The translations under genes and the position numbers were made by a program. Below, piece by piece: positions 1-10,939 of a DNA stretch of 64,000 bases. This DNA is from Dirofilaria immitis (taxonomy: Eukaryota > Nematoda > Chromadorea > Rhabditida > Onchocercidae): assembly GCA_024305405.1 (NCBI GenBank), contig JAKNDB010000013.1, forward strand, positions 1 to 64,000, in the 5' to 3' direction. Within the stretch, counting starts at the first letter, position 1. Each line of letters opens with the position of its first letter. The notes under the pieces were generated by a model, which had not been told where the DNA came from, did no database searches, and saw only the letters and a program-made list of their open reading frames with translations.

Positions 1-212
1 TTCATAGATATGTACGATGATTTTGTCGCATATTTTGTCTAACCATAGATATGCTTTATGATACGATCTAATCATAGATATATATGATGAATTTGTCGTA
101 TGTATTTTCTAATCGTAAATATGCATGGTGATTCTACAATCAGAGATATTCATTTTTCCGATATTAGATACCATTATTTGATCTGCTTTTATGCATATAC
201 ATTGCACAAGTT
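1..212 (+). repeat. Diverged satellite monomers
   Basis: This block contains diverged copies of the satellite that forms the large array at 10.94-14.35 kb, with the recurring words TAATCATAGATAT and TTTGTCGTAT. It is nearly identical to 4584-4790, an offset of 4583 bp, so the two blocks are a segmental duplication. It ends where the shared arm begins. Confidence 0.85.
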
Positions 213-1098
213 GGAGAGTGAGCGATGAGCACACTCAACCTAATATATTATAAATTTTTTTTCTCTTTTTTTTTATAAAAATAATTTTAATCAAAATATT
301 TGATTTGCATATTATATACTAAAAATTTAATGATATATATAATTAATATTGTTTATATTTTCAAATGAAAATTTTTTTATCCTAAAAATATTTTATAGTT
401 TATATAAAAATAATGGTATTTGAAAATATAATGTATGTAGAGAAAGTATTTGAGAGTATCAATAAAAATAACAATATATAAGGAGAAAAATATATATAAA
501 AAAGTATATATATATAGGAGAGAAAATATTTATTAGTATAGATAAAAATATACGCATATATCTTATATGCTATAGAATAAAAATATTACACATTTTCTTA
601 TATAGTATAAAACAAAAATATTACATATGCAATATTTTCTTATATGCTATGAAATAAAAATTTAACTTATTTTCTTATATACTATAAAATAAAAATTTAA
701 CATATTTTCTTACATACTAGAAAATAAAAGTAACATATTTTCTTATATACTATAAAATAAAAATATTTCATATTTTTATATACTGGATAATAAAAATATT
801 ACATATGCAATGTTTTCTTACTATAAAATAAAAACATTACATATTTTCTTATATATCAGACAATAAATATGTTGCATATTTTCTTATGTACTGGAAAATA
901 AAATTATTACATATTTTGTTACATAACAGAAAACAAAATTATTACATATTTTCTTATATATTATAAGATAAAAATATTACATATGCAATATTTTCTCATA
1001 TACTATAAAATAAAATTTTAACTTATATACTATAAAATAAATATTTAACATATTTTTATATACTATAAAATAAAAATATTGCATATTTTCTTATATAC
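213..1098 (+). repeat. Repeat arm: GAGTGAGCGATGAGC boundary, AT-rich spacer, 'TTTTCTTATATACTA' tandem array
   Basis: The arm opens with the boundary motif GAGTGAGCGATGAGCACACTC minus its last base at about 218-237, followed by a 300-bp A/T-rich spacer. From about 560 it becomes a degenerate tandem array of 30-40 bp units built on TTTTCTTATATACTATAAAA. The same boundary-spacer-array order recurs at 4795-5545 and 14409-15073, and the array recurs inverted at 3270-4350. No coding sequence is visible. Confidence 0.85.
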
Positions 1099-1179
1099 TG
1101 TTGTTACTTTTTGTTGAATTCGTTGAGCCAATGTCACAACAGATTCCAAATAAGGTTTATTTTTATGTAGAACAGGAAT
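1099..1179 (-). repeat. Tail fragment of LTR-B
   Basis: These 81 bp match, in reverse, the last part of the LTR seen whole at 61217-61775, from ATTCCTGTTCTACATAAA to the terminal ...ACA. The fragment abuts the tandem array at CTTATATAC. The same piece, broken at the same internal point, occurs again at 62312-62396. Confidence 0.8.
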
Positions 1180-1315
1180 ATTTATATATATGATGATTTT
1201 CTCGTACATCTTTGTCAAATTATGGATATCCATTATGATTCGATCTAATCATAGATATATACGATGTATTTGTCGTATATATTCGTCTAATCATAGATAT
1301 TCATTATGATTTGTC
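1180..1315 (+). repeat. Satellite monomers between LTR pieces
   Basis: About two monomers of the palindromic satellite family (ATATATACGATG...TCGTATATAT) are wedged between the LTR-B tail fragment and the longer LTR-B copy. Confidence 0.8.
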
Positions 1316-1817
1316 TGTTGTTACTTTTTGTTGAATTGGTTGAGCCAATGTGACAACAGATTCGAAATAAGGTTTATTTTTATGTAGGACAGGAATAGAA
1401 CGACGTAATAAAATTGATAATCGCACGGATCACAATAACAGTACTAATGATTAAAAAATGAAATAGAAGAATTGAGGAATTGTAGGGATTAAAATGAATT
1501 AGTTTCTGCTAATTTGTAACTGACTTGAGTATTAAATTAGAGGGTTTTTAAACAGTAGCAAATTGGGCGTGTAGAAAGGTGTGTTAGGTTTTTTAGCTAA
1601 CACAATTAGATTGGTTGGATGGGCAGGAAAATGAATTAAAATTCTAAGATAGAAAATAACAACATGGGAAAATGTAGCGTGGGAACATGTAAACATTGAC
1701 AAATATGTACATTAATGTGATAAATGGCACTAATGAATCATCATAATAATTTGTAATTATTTTTATGTTAAATTTTTATTATTTATTTGGAATTTCGCGA
1801 TATTAAAATTCGAGACA
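1316..1817 (-). mobile_element. LTR-B of a Pao/BEL-type retroelement
   Basis: On the minus strand this LTR starts TGTCTCGAATTTTAATATCG at 1817 and ends ...GTAACAACA at 1316. It aligns over its length with the LTR at 61217-61775, including shared text such as TTAGAGGGTTTTTAAACAG in the plus sense. It serves as the 3' LTR of the wrecked element that continues to 3269. Just upstream in the sense direction is CCTCCCTTTGGGAG, the likely polypurine-tract area. The 502-bp length is slightly shorter than the 559-bp plus copy. Confidence 0.85.
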
Positions 1818-1929
1818 CTCCCAAAGGGAGGAGAAAGAGAAAAGTTAGTGTGAAACTTTGAGTGACGGATTTTCAGGCTCTTCTTGAATTGGTCGAGATC
1901 CTTTCTCCAATTGATTTTCTAATTCTCGA

Positions 1930-2815
1930 TCACAGACGGAGTTCGTAGCTCCCTTGTTGACTTCGTGTTCTCCATGCGATGGACTCTTCATCCTTTGCAT
2001 CCATTAATTCAGTTACAGATTCTTCGGGTTGATCTTCTTGTTCCACTTCCAGAGGGTATCATTCTTTTTCCCGATCATTCTTTTTGGTCGAGTACAGTTC
2101 ATTATAGAGTGACCTCTTGATTGTATATAACTGACCAAATTTTTCGACAAGAACCGTTCTGATAACATTGTAATTTTCTGGAGTTATATCATATCCCTTA
2201 CAGCTTGTAAGGCATCACCTTTCAAACAAGCAATGAGATAATTTAATTTTGGATATCTGGGATGTTTTGGAGATGTATTGCAGCATCAAATCTACTCCAA
2301 AATCCTCTCCATAACTTTGGGTTATCGTCAAATATTGGTAACGGTAACTGGGGCAAATTCACTGTTGTGTGATTTGCTAATTGTATCGTTTCGTTCTGTT
2401 GAGTCAGTACTCCATTTTAGTGCTTTTTCTAAGCGTTGGAGTATTAACTCGAATCTTTTCATACATTTTAAGAGTAATTATTACATCTTTACTATCACTA
2501 ATTAATCTTGAAATACCTGTTTCATCGTCCACCATTTGTGCGTATTTTCTTCTTCCTCTCGCCTTTTTTGCGGGAGGAAATTTGTTGAATATTCTGCTTC
2601 CACTCTTTATTGGTCGTTTCGAGAGATATTTCAAATATGATTCGAGGCGCATCATTTTCTCCTCGATGATTCGTTTTTTGTTCCATGTTGCTCCTGGATT
2701 TCTTCTACAGTCATCTTTGGATCCATTTTCTCCAAATCCATTTTTTAATTCCTTTCAGAAGGCTTAACGCCTTTTCTTTCACCGGTTGAACAACTTTAAC
2801 TATTGCAGCTGACAT
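1930..2815 (-). pseudogene. Pao/BEL retroelement remnant: gag joined to the pol C-terminus
   Basis: Read on the minus strand, a gag begins with ATG at 2815, just after the primer-binding site. It continues into a DUF1759-type region that includes LQNIPDIQKLNYLIACLKG (about 2180-2270) and ENYNVI...VEKFGQLY. After about 2070 it jumps directly into the C-terminal end of a Pao pol polyprotein (YPLEVEQEDQPEESV, stop at 1932-1930). Protease, reverse transcriptase, RNase H and most of the integrase are missing. The frame is broken in several places, so no functional product is expected. Its start resembles the plus-strand copy at 15538, so both derive from one family. Assignment rests on recognised motifs, not a search. 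Confidence 0.85.
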
Positions 2816-2833
2816 TCCCAGCTCGTGGCACCA
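2816..2833 (-). other. Primer-binding site of the minus-strand LTR element
   Basis: The minus strand reads TGGTGCCACGAGCTGGGA, a TGG-starting stretch placed 10 bp inside the end of LTR-A and just before the gag ATG. Equivalent sites lie at 15520 and 61782. The priming tRNA was not identified. Confidence 0.7.
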
Positions 2834-2842
2834 ATTTTATTT

Positions 2843-3269
2843 TGTTGTTAACTTTTTGATTAGACTGAACTGAGTTTGAATTTGGTGGAAGTTGTAATTT
2901 GGTGGAGAAGGGTTCATTGTGGACGAATTCAGGATTTGTAAGGTTTTAGCACAAGAAGAATGTAATAACAATTTATTTTAAAGAAAACAGGAACGTTGAC
3001 CTTGGTAAAACTGTAGACAACTGTGTAAACACCAAAAAAATAAAAAAAAATGATCCGGTACAAAGTCATGGTCCTTTGTATAAAAGATTTTGTGAGGGGA
3101 GATTTACAAGGATTGATATATTTAGAGATAAGAGAATGTTTTATGAAATGAGAACATCCGCCGGAAACGGCGCTATGAGGATGGTTTACATTGTAAGCAA
3201 TGATTCATAGAGAAATAAAGATTTAGAAATAATTATAATTAAAAATTAGTTTCGAGAAAATTCTCGACA
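2843..3269 (-). mobile_element. LTR-A (5' LTR of the minus-strand Pao-type remnant)
   Basis: The minus strand starts TGTCGAGAATTTTCTCGA at 3269 and ends ...TTAACAACA at 2843. It matches LTR-A at 15074-15510. The first 18 bases contain a perfect inverted repeat (TCGAGAA/TTCTCGA). It differs from the 3' LTR of the same unit (LTR-B), which makes the element a mosaic. Confidence 0.85.
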
Positions 3270-4350
3270 GTATATAAGAAAATATGTTAAATTTTTATTT
3301 TATAGTATATAAGAAAATATTGCACATGTAATGTTTTTATTTTCAGGTATATAAGAAATTGTGTTATATTTCTATTTTCCAGTATATAAGAAAATATGAA
3401 ATATTTTTATTTTATAGTATATAAAAAATACTGCTTATGTAATATTTTTATTTTACAGTATATAAGAGAATATGTAATATTTTTATTCTATAGTATGTAA
3501 GAAAATAAAAAATTTTTACTTTATGGCATACAAGAAAATATTGCATATGTAATATATTTATTTTCCAGTATATAAGAAAATATGCAATAATTTTATTTTA
3601 TAACATATATGAAAGTATAAAAAATTTTTATTTTATATTATATAAAAAAATATAAAAGGTTTTTATTTTATAGTATATAAGAAAATATTGCATATATAAT
3701 GTTTTTATTATCTAGTATGTAAGAAAAAATGCAACATTTTTATTTTCTAGTATATAAGAATATATGTAATATTTTTATTTTGTTTTATAAAAGAAAATAT
3801 GTTAAATTTTTTATAGTATATAAGATATTTGCATATATTTTCATCTATATTAATAAATATTTTCTTTCCCTCTATATATATATATTTTTTCCTTATATAT
3901 ATACTTTTAAATATTGTTATTTTTATAGATACTACAGAAATACTTTCTCTTCATATATTATATATTCAAATATTATAATTTTATATATACTCATGCATAT
4001 CACGATTAGATATATGCGAAAATATGAATAAATTTTATTTTATATTATATAAGAAAATATTGCATATGTGATATTTTTATTTGCTGGTATATAAGAAAAT
4101 ATGTTAAATTTTTGTTTTATACCATATAAGAAAATAAGTTCAATTTTTATTTTATAGTATATGAAAATATTGCATATATAATATATATTATATTTTTATT
4201 TTACAGTACATAAGAAATTATGCCAAATTTATATTTTATGGTATATAAGAAAATATGTAATATTTTTTTTTCCTGTGTATAAGAAAATATGTTAAATTTT
4301 TATTTTATAGTATATAAGAAAATGTTGCATATGTAATATTTTTATTTTCC
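3270..4350 (-). repeat. Inverted copy of the short A/T-rich tandem array
   Basis: Here the unit reads TATATAAGAAAATATG...TTTTTATTTTATAG, which is the array of 560-1098 in reverse orientation. A stretch at about 3830-4015 is the reverse complement of the spacer seen at 4980-5150. The retroelement at 1099-3269 therefore sits between inverted arms. The region codes for nothing recognisable. Confidence 0.85.
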
Positions 4351-4794
4351 AGCTTATGAATCGTCTATTCATATATATATACGATGATTTTGTCGTATAT
4401 ATTTCTCTTATCAAAGATACGGATTATGACTCGTCTGTGTTTCTCTTATCATAGATACGGATTATGATTCGTCTGTGTTTGTCTAGTCATAGATATGGAT
4501 TATAACTCGTCAAATCATAGACATATACGATGATTATGTCGTATATGTTTCTCTTATCATAGATACGGATTATGACTCGTCTATTCATAGATATGTACGA
4601 TGATTTTGTCGCATATTTTGTCTAACCATAGATATGCTTTATGATACGATCTAATCATAGATATATATGATGAATTTGTCGTATGTATTTTTCTAATCAT
4701 AAATATGCATGGTGATTCTACAATCAGAGATATTCGTTTTTCCGATATTAGATACCATTATTTGATCTGCTTTTATGCATATACATTGCACAAG
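4351..4794 (+). repeat. Satellite block
   Basis: Several diverged monomers are present (ATATATACGATGATTTTGTCG, then CATAGATACGGATTATGACTC). The part from 4584 on duplicates the start of the window almost base for base. Confidence 0.85.
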
Positions 4795-5545
4795 TTGAAG
4801 AGTGAGCGATGAGCACACTCAACCTAATATATTATAAATTTTTTTTTCTCTTTTTTTATAAAAATAATTTTAATCAAAAATATTTGATTTGCATATTATA
4901 TACTAAAAATTTAATGATATATATAATTAATATTATTTATATTTTCAACTGAAAATTTTTTACCCTAAAAAATACTTTATAGTATATATAAAAATAATGA
5001 TATTTGAATATATAACATATGTAGGGAAATATTTGATGGCATCTATAAAAATAACAATATTTAAAAGTATATATATATATATATAAAGAAAAAATATACA
5101 TATAGAGAGAGAAAATATTTATTAAACGTATGAAAATATAAGCATGTTTCTTATATACTATAAAATAAAAATTTAACATATATTCTTTTATAATATAAAA
5201 TAAAAATGTTGCATATTTCTTATATATTAGAAAATAAAAATATTACGTATTTTCTTATATATCAGAAAATAAAAATACTTCATATTTTCTTATATACTAG
5301 AAATTAAAAATATTACATATGCAATATTTCCCTATATACTATAAAATAAAAATATAAAATATTTTCTTATATACTAGAAAATAAAAATATTACTTATGCA
5401 ATATTTTCTCATATGCTATAAAATAAAAATTTAACATATTTTCTTATATACTATAAAATAAAAATATTACGTATTATGTTATATAATGTTGAATAAAAAT
5501 GTATGCATTATATACTACAAAATAAATATATTAAAATAAAAATGT
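4795..5545 (+). repeat. Second plus-strand repeat arm
   Basis: The boundary motif GAGTGAGCGATGAGCACACT lies at about 4800-4820. It is followed by the A/T-rich spacer and the CTTATATACTATAAAATAAA tandem array, as at 213-1098. The array fades out at about 5545. Confidence 0.85.
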
Positions 5546-7550
5546 TCAACGTGGTATACGATTTGGATGAAACAATGTAGAGAAATGATGCATTCGACAT
5601 GGGACATTGATTTTGAGACATAATTCTTCCTATCAATATATTCCTTCTTAATATAGCATTTATTGCTGTCCCACAAATGCAGGACGTTTCAAAATTTTAT
5701 TTCAAATCACAGCAGAAGAAACTCTGGGCCAAAATTCAATTACCTCAAGCTTGCGTATTAAAGAGATGATAGACTTTTTGATTTTGATAATAACTGACTA
5801 CATGTTAGCATAGGAAAGATCTTTTATATATGTCGTAGTTTCATTTCACTGGGAAGATTTTTCTCAATATTTTGACAAGCGCAAAGAATAATCAAATGAG
5901 GCATTTCTATTTGCAGTTAATGAAGAAAGTGCTTATAGGAAAAGGATAGGCGAAACATTTAGTGAAAATGTTGGAAGATATGATAAGGATGTTATTATTA
6001 TTTATCCAGCCGGATAGTTTGATAATTTCTATGTAGTATCCTTTCTTTCCGGAGATTCAAAGATGTGATTAGAAAAAAATAATAAGATTTAAAATAATCG
6101 AAAACAAATAAATTGAAAATTTGATAATAAATCAAAGACAATTTTTGAAAAAAACGATTGTACAATGAAAATATTTTAAAATTTAGTTTCTTTGAAAATA
6201 CGATAACAAAAAAACTTATAATATACCTGATAAAATGAAAGACATGGCAGTAATAATAATTATGATAATAGTAAGATACGAGACAAAAACTTAAATGACG
6301 AATGGCTTAAAATAACCAGAAGCTTAAAGTATCAATTAATTTAAGGTATATACTGATTTAAGATATTGAATGGTTCAAGTTTTTAAAAAGCTGAAATAAT
6401 AAACATTTGAAATGTTACATAGTTCAAGATATCAGGAAACTGAATGATATGCAGAAATCCTAAGAGGAATGACTAATTAATGTTTAGTAATATGAGATAC
6501 TAAATTATCAGTGAAACGAGGAGAATTAGTCAGGAGTAATAATTTAAGTGATGTTCGAGATTTAAAAGTGACAAACAATCTTTTGAAATAAATTTGAGAT
6601 TTCACTCTATTGGATTATATAAATGGCTTATTAAATATAAAAATTCGAAATGAAAATTTTTCGCATAAGACATGTTGAATATTTCAAAAGATTTAGTAGA
6701 CGAGATTTTAATTTTTTGTTTTCAAAAGTATATTATTATTAATAATCATAATGGTTTTATAAAAATCTGTTACTTAAAAAATAGGAAGGACTTATTATTC
6801 CTTGAGTATTAAATTGTTACTTACAAGTAATTAAACTGTTATTTACAAGTATAAATTAAAGTTAGAAATGCTAATTTACAAATAGAAGGTAGCAACGTTA
6901 TTATTATGAATTGTTCAAATTCTAATATTGTTTCATTAACTTTTTCACGCATATATGATAGGGAAAACTGTCAAAGCAAAATCTGAATTAATATTTGAAT
7001 GTGACAGAATAAATTAGCATTTCGTTTATTTCTATTCAATAATAAATGTATGTATGATTGAAACGAGAAAATATGTATGCGCCTGTATTGATTAGGGTCA
7101 AGAAATGATCGACAATATGAATGAAAATTTAAGCAAAAATAAAAAATCGAGATTACCGTATCAAATACTTTTTATTTTTGTTTAGACGTCAATCATCTTC
7201 TATTTTTATTATTTGATCAATTATTTTACTATTTTTGATTGTTCTAATTTAGAAAATGAATAATTAAAAAGAAAAAGAGGAACAAATCAGTTGATGACTC
7301 CACCGAATACATTTTCATCTATTCTAATTTCTTAATTTTTTGCTTAACTATTCTTAATTTCATATTCTTAATATTATATTTTTGAAAAAATTTTCTGCTC
7401 AAAATGTATTAAATTTTTCATCTATTCATAAATAACAATATTATCAGATTTAAGTTGAAATAAAATTTTTTAATGAAATTTAAAAAATAAATGAAAGACA
7501 GAAATAAATATCGATTTCACAGGTATATATCTGTTTGTGCATGTGTGTGT
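5546..7550. other. No gene seen
   Basis: This is A/T-rich unique-looking DNA with stop codons in all frames. I see no exon with a conserved motif, no RNA gene and no clear repeat. Confidence 0.6.
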
Positions 7551-7552
7551 AT

Positions 7553-7597
<45 letters not shown>

Positions 7598-7741
7598 TGT
7601 GTGTGTGCTGTGTGTGTCTGTGTGTGTCTGTGTGTGTCTGTGTGTGTCTGTGTGTGTCTGTGTGTGTGTCTGTGTGTGTCTGTGTGTGTGTGTCTGTGTG
7701 TGTGTGTCTGTCTGTGTGTGTGTGTGTGTCTGTGTGTGTGA
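7551..7741. repeat. (GT)n / (GTGTGTGTCT)n microsatellite
   Basis: A pure GT run (about 7557-7595) passes into a 10-bp TGTGTGTCTG minisatellite. Open frames on both strands through here (Cys/Val or His/Thr repeats) are products of the repeat and not genes. Confidence 0.97.
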
Positions 7742-9305
7742 AGTTTTGATCGATTGCTTATTTCAGCTGATATGATGATGGTCATAATCATATCGATGCA
7801 TATATAACAAGTTGTCATATTGACCTGACTGTCCAGGGACAACAGTGGGTTAAACAGAACTTTTATCATCAAACTTATTCTAATATCACTCATCGGAAAG
7901 TCATATCATCCAGATAACATTTATGTCCCATTTAATCCTCTTTTGTGAATAATTTTTTCAAACTTCTATTTTATTTCAGAAATAGTATTTGAAGTTTGAA
8001 CTTTATTTTCCTGAATTATAAACATCCATATCTATTGGTTTTCATAAATCCTGATATTTGTCAACGCTACCTATATTGACTATAAGCATTATCAAATTCT
8101 TTTGATAATCTTCATCACAATGATAGCTCCAATTTCAGGTTAGTAAATGCTGATTAATAATATGATATAATGATAAGAAATCTGAAAATTAAAATTGAGT
8201 GCACATTTTTAATAGGCAAAATAAATAAGTAAATTAGGTAGTTTTCTCTAATTATTGTTAATCATTTCACTAATTTGAAATAATTACAGCGAATCCCATA
8301 TATGTCATATAATTATAGTGTATTATTAATATTCGAAAAACTGATTGACTACATTTAGTAGTTAATTTATTGAAATTAGTATTGAATTTATCAAAAATAT
8401 TATTAACTTTGTTTGTAAGTTACGTATATGTAAGATTTGTTGAATAGTTTTTGTAAAAATTTGAAAACTTAATATTTAATTCATCATTCATCTTGACGAA
8501 TTAAATAAAATTGTTGTCTTAAATGGATTCTTGCCAAAATTATGTTAACATTCATCAAACTGATGATCAAATTTGGAGAAGCAGTAAATAAATAAATAAA
8601 ACTAAACTTTAATTGCCATCATAAAATCATTCCATGACAATTTATAAATTCTAAATTCACATAAACTGGAGTAAATAAAACAAATAATTCAGCATTAAAC
8701 TCTATATTCCATTTCCAATTATTTATCCATCAGTATTAACTTTATCAAAATTACAAGAAAAAGAATAAGTTAATTTTTTTCTTTTCTCAATATTTTCATG
8801 AATTAATTCAATCTCTTCGAGATTCCCGTTGATAATTCATTCTCGAATTATTCCATACAAACTATTCCCAATCTATCCTAATAAATTAAACTTTTATTAC
8901 TTTCTATCTAAACAGATTATTCTAATCATAATCTTAATCAATAATTTTGCATTCAGTCTAAGGCAATGATCAATAAATTATCAATCAACAGTTTGAAAAA
9001 AAAGATGATTGAGTAATTTTAAGCAATTTTACAACTATAATAGAAATAGAATTTATAATTGTCCAATTAAAAGAACCAATAAAATCCATATTTATATATC
9101 ACTGAATTCAATTTAAGAAAAAATTTTGTTTATTCACTCGTTTGCTTAATGAATTCGATCATCAATCTCGTATCACATGAAAAGAAATGGAAAATATTAT
9201 TGCCGAAAAACTAATATTTATACTTCTCTCTCATAAAACGATTGCTACAAATGACAACAATATTTGCTAATACCGTATTAGCTTTGCTTACTTAAAAATA
9301 TAAAT
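7742..9305. other. No gene seen
   Basis: This is A/T-rich sequence without supported coding potential. It runs up to the abrupt start of 28S rRNA homology at about 9306. Confidence 0.6.
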
Positions 9306-9718
9306 AAACCCTGTTGAGCTTGACTCTAGTCCGACTCTGTGAAGAGTCATGAGAGGTGTAGCATAAGTGGGAGGTATTTTAATTAATACCATCAGTGAAA
9401 TACCACTACTTTCATCGATTCTTTACTTATTCGGTAAAACGAGAATTGAAATATTTATTAAAATATTTCGAAATTTTTGATTTAAATTAAATTACTCGGT
9501 AATTTAATGACTTGCACCGAAGACAGTGTCAGGCGGGGAGTTTGACTGGGGCGGTACATCTGTCAAAATGTAACGCAGGTGTCCTAAGGCTAGCTCAGAG
9601 AGGACGGAAACCTCTCGTAGAGTAAAAGGGCAAAAGCTCGCTTGATCTTGATTTCCAGTACGAATACAGACCGCGAAAGCGTGGCCTATCGATCCTTTTG
9701 AATTAATTAGAAGGTTTC

Positions 9719-9766
<48 letters not shown>

Positions 9767-9789
9767 AGCCAAGCGCCCATAGCGACGTT

Positions 9790-9827
<38 letters not shown>

Positions 9828-9869
9828 CGAAGCAGAATTCGCCAAGCGTTGGATTGTTCACCCACCAAT

Positions 9870-9924
<55 letters not shown>

Positions 9925-10338
9925 TGATATGTTGTTGCGATAGTAATCCTGCTCAGTACGAGAGGAACCGCAGGTTCAGACATTTGGTTCATGTGCTTGG
10001 CCGATCGGCCAATGGTGCGAAGCTACCATCTGAGGGATTATGACTGAACGCCTCTAAGTCAGAATCCCACCTAGACAAGGCAACGATAAATTTGCTCCCC
10101 GATATCGGGAGGTACTATTATGTAATAAATGTAATTTTTATTACAATTAATGCCCTATTATATGGTATTGCTATTTAATCGAATGATTAAATGGTTGCCA
10201 AAACCGGATAACTCTGGTACAATGTCGGGGCGCAAAATCACTTGCAGACGACTTGATTACTGGTCAAGGTGTTGTAAGCAGTAGAGCAGCCTCCATACTG
10301 CGATCTGTTGAAACTTATCCTTTGATTGGACGATTTGT
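9306..10338 (+). rRNA. 28S rRNA, 3' third (5'-truncated copy)
   Basis: Homology to eukaryotic large-subunit rRNA begins abruptly at ACCCTGTTGAGCTTGACTC and runs to the usual 3' end (GATTGGACGATTTGT). The highly conserved core is intact: GCACCGAAGACAGTGTCAGG, AGTTACCACAGGGATAACTG, the sarcin-ricin loop text AGTACGAGAGGAACC (about 9955-9970) and GGATTATGACTGAACGCC. The first two thirds of the gene are absent, as are 18S and 5.8S. The 5' break lies downstream of the usual R2-insertion site region. The core shows little decay, so the copy is either young or kept homogenised. As it stands it is a fragment and unlikely to give functional rRNA. A small open frame on the minus strand (9504-9746) is a shadow of the rRNA. 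Confidence 0.96.
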
Positions 10339-10407
10339 TAAATTTTTTTTTAATTTTTCAACTAACCTGAGAAATATTCTGTTACTATTTATCTATTTTA
10401 TCTATCC

Positions 10408-10410
<3 letters not shown>

Positions 10411-10492
<82 letters not shown>
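10411..10492. repeat. (TA)n microsatellite
   Basis: A nearly pure TA run lies about 75 bp after the 28S 3' end, between the rRNA and the inverted arm. Confidence 0.97.
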
Positions 10493-10493
<1 letters not shown>

Positions 10494-10504
10494 GTATATA
10501 TATG

Positions 10505-10717
10505 TATATAAAATATTGAGAAAAAAAAGAAATTTCATTTGAAAATATAAATAATATATAACATTTTTGATAAAAATTACTTTTATAAAAAAATAATGAA
10601 AAAAAAAAATAATGAAAAAAAAATTTTTCAAAAAATACTACAACGTTGATAGAGAGCGATGTAGTTATCATATGTTAGATGCAGTGTGCTCATCGCTCAC
10701 TCACTAACTTGAGCAAT
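10505..10717 (-). repeat. Left inverted arm of the satellite array
   Basis: In reverse complement this reads ATTGCTCAAGTTAGTGAGTG, then AGCGATGAGCACACTG, CATCGCTCTCTATCAACG, and finally TTATTTATATTTTCAAATGA. The same order stands on the plus strand at 14409-14620, with an extra 50-bp spacer there. The satellite array is thus enclosed by inverted repeats of roughly 200 bp. Confidence 0.85.
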
Positions 10718-10939
10718 AGATTGTTTGGCGAAACGAGGGTTTCACCGAATGAGCAATCAATTGATACGGCTCACAACACATAGAGCGAATAACCATTGTG
10801 AACAGAGACGGCACCAACGCCGTATAAATTTAATGATGGTTACTCCTATGGGTTATGATGCGATTGAATGCAAAAATGAAGCAAATGTAACGGTGTGTAC
10901 ACCGTATAAATGCAAATGCAAATGCTCCGTTGTATAATA
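10718..10939. other. Single-copy, GC-richer island between arm and satellite
   Basis: These 220 bp are not satellite and occur once in the window. They contain a hairpin (ACGGTG-TGTA-CACCGT, about 10889-10904) and two CCGTATAAAT words (about 10821 and 10904). An open frame of 70 codons crosses it but shows no family resemblance. Because it follows the 28S 3' end and precedes a tandem array, it could be a piece of ribosomal intergenic spacer. That is inference only. Confidence 0.5.

Noticed and set aside
7480..7893. Open frames of up to 137 codons on both strands
   Set aside because: They are translations of the GT/CTGTGTGT microsatellite; the His/Thr and Cys/Val repeats have no other support.
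9504..9746. 80-codon minus-strand frame
   Set aside because: It lies entirely in the conserved core of 28S rRNA.
10725..10937. 70-codon frame rich in Cys/Lys at its end
   Set aside because: No family resemblance, no splice partner, and it sits between repeat blocks; treated as non-coding.
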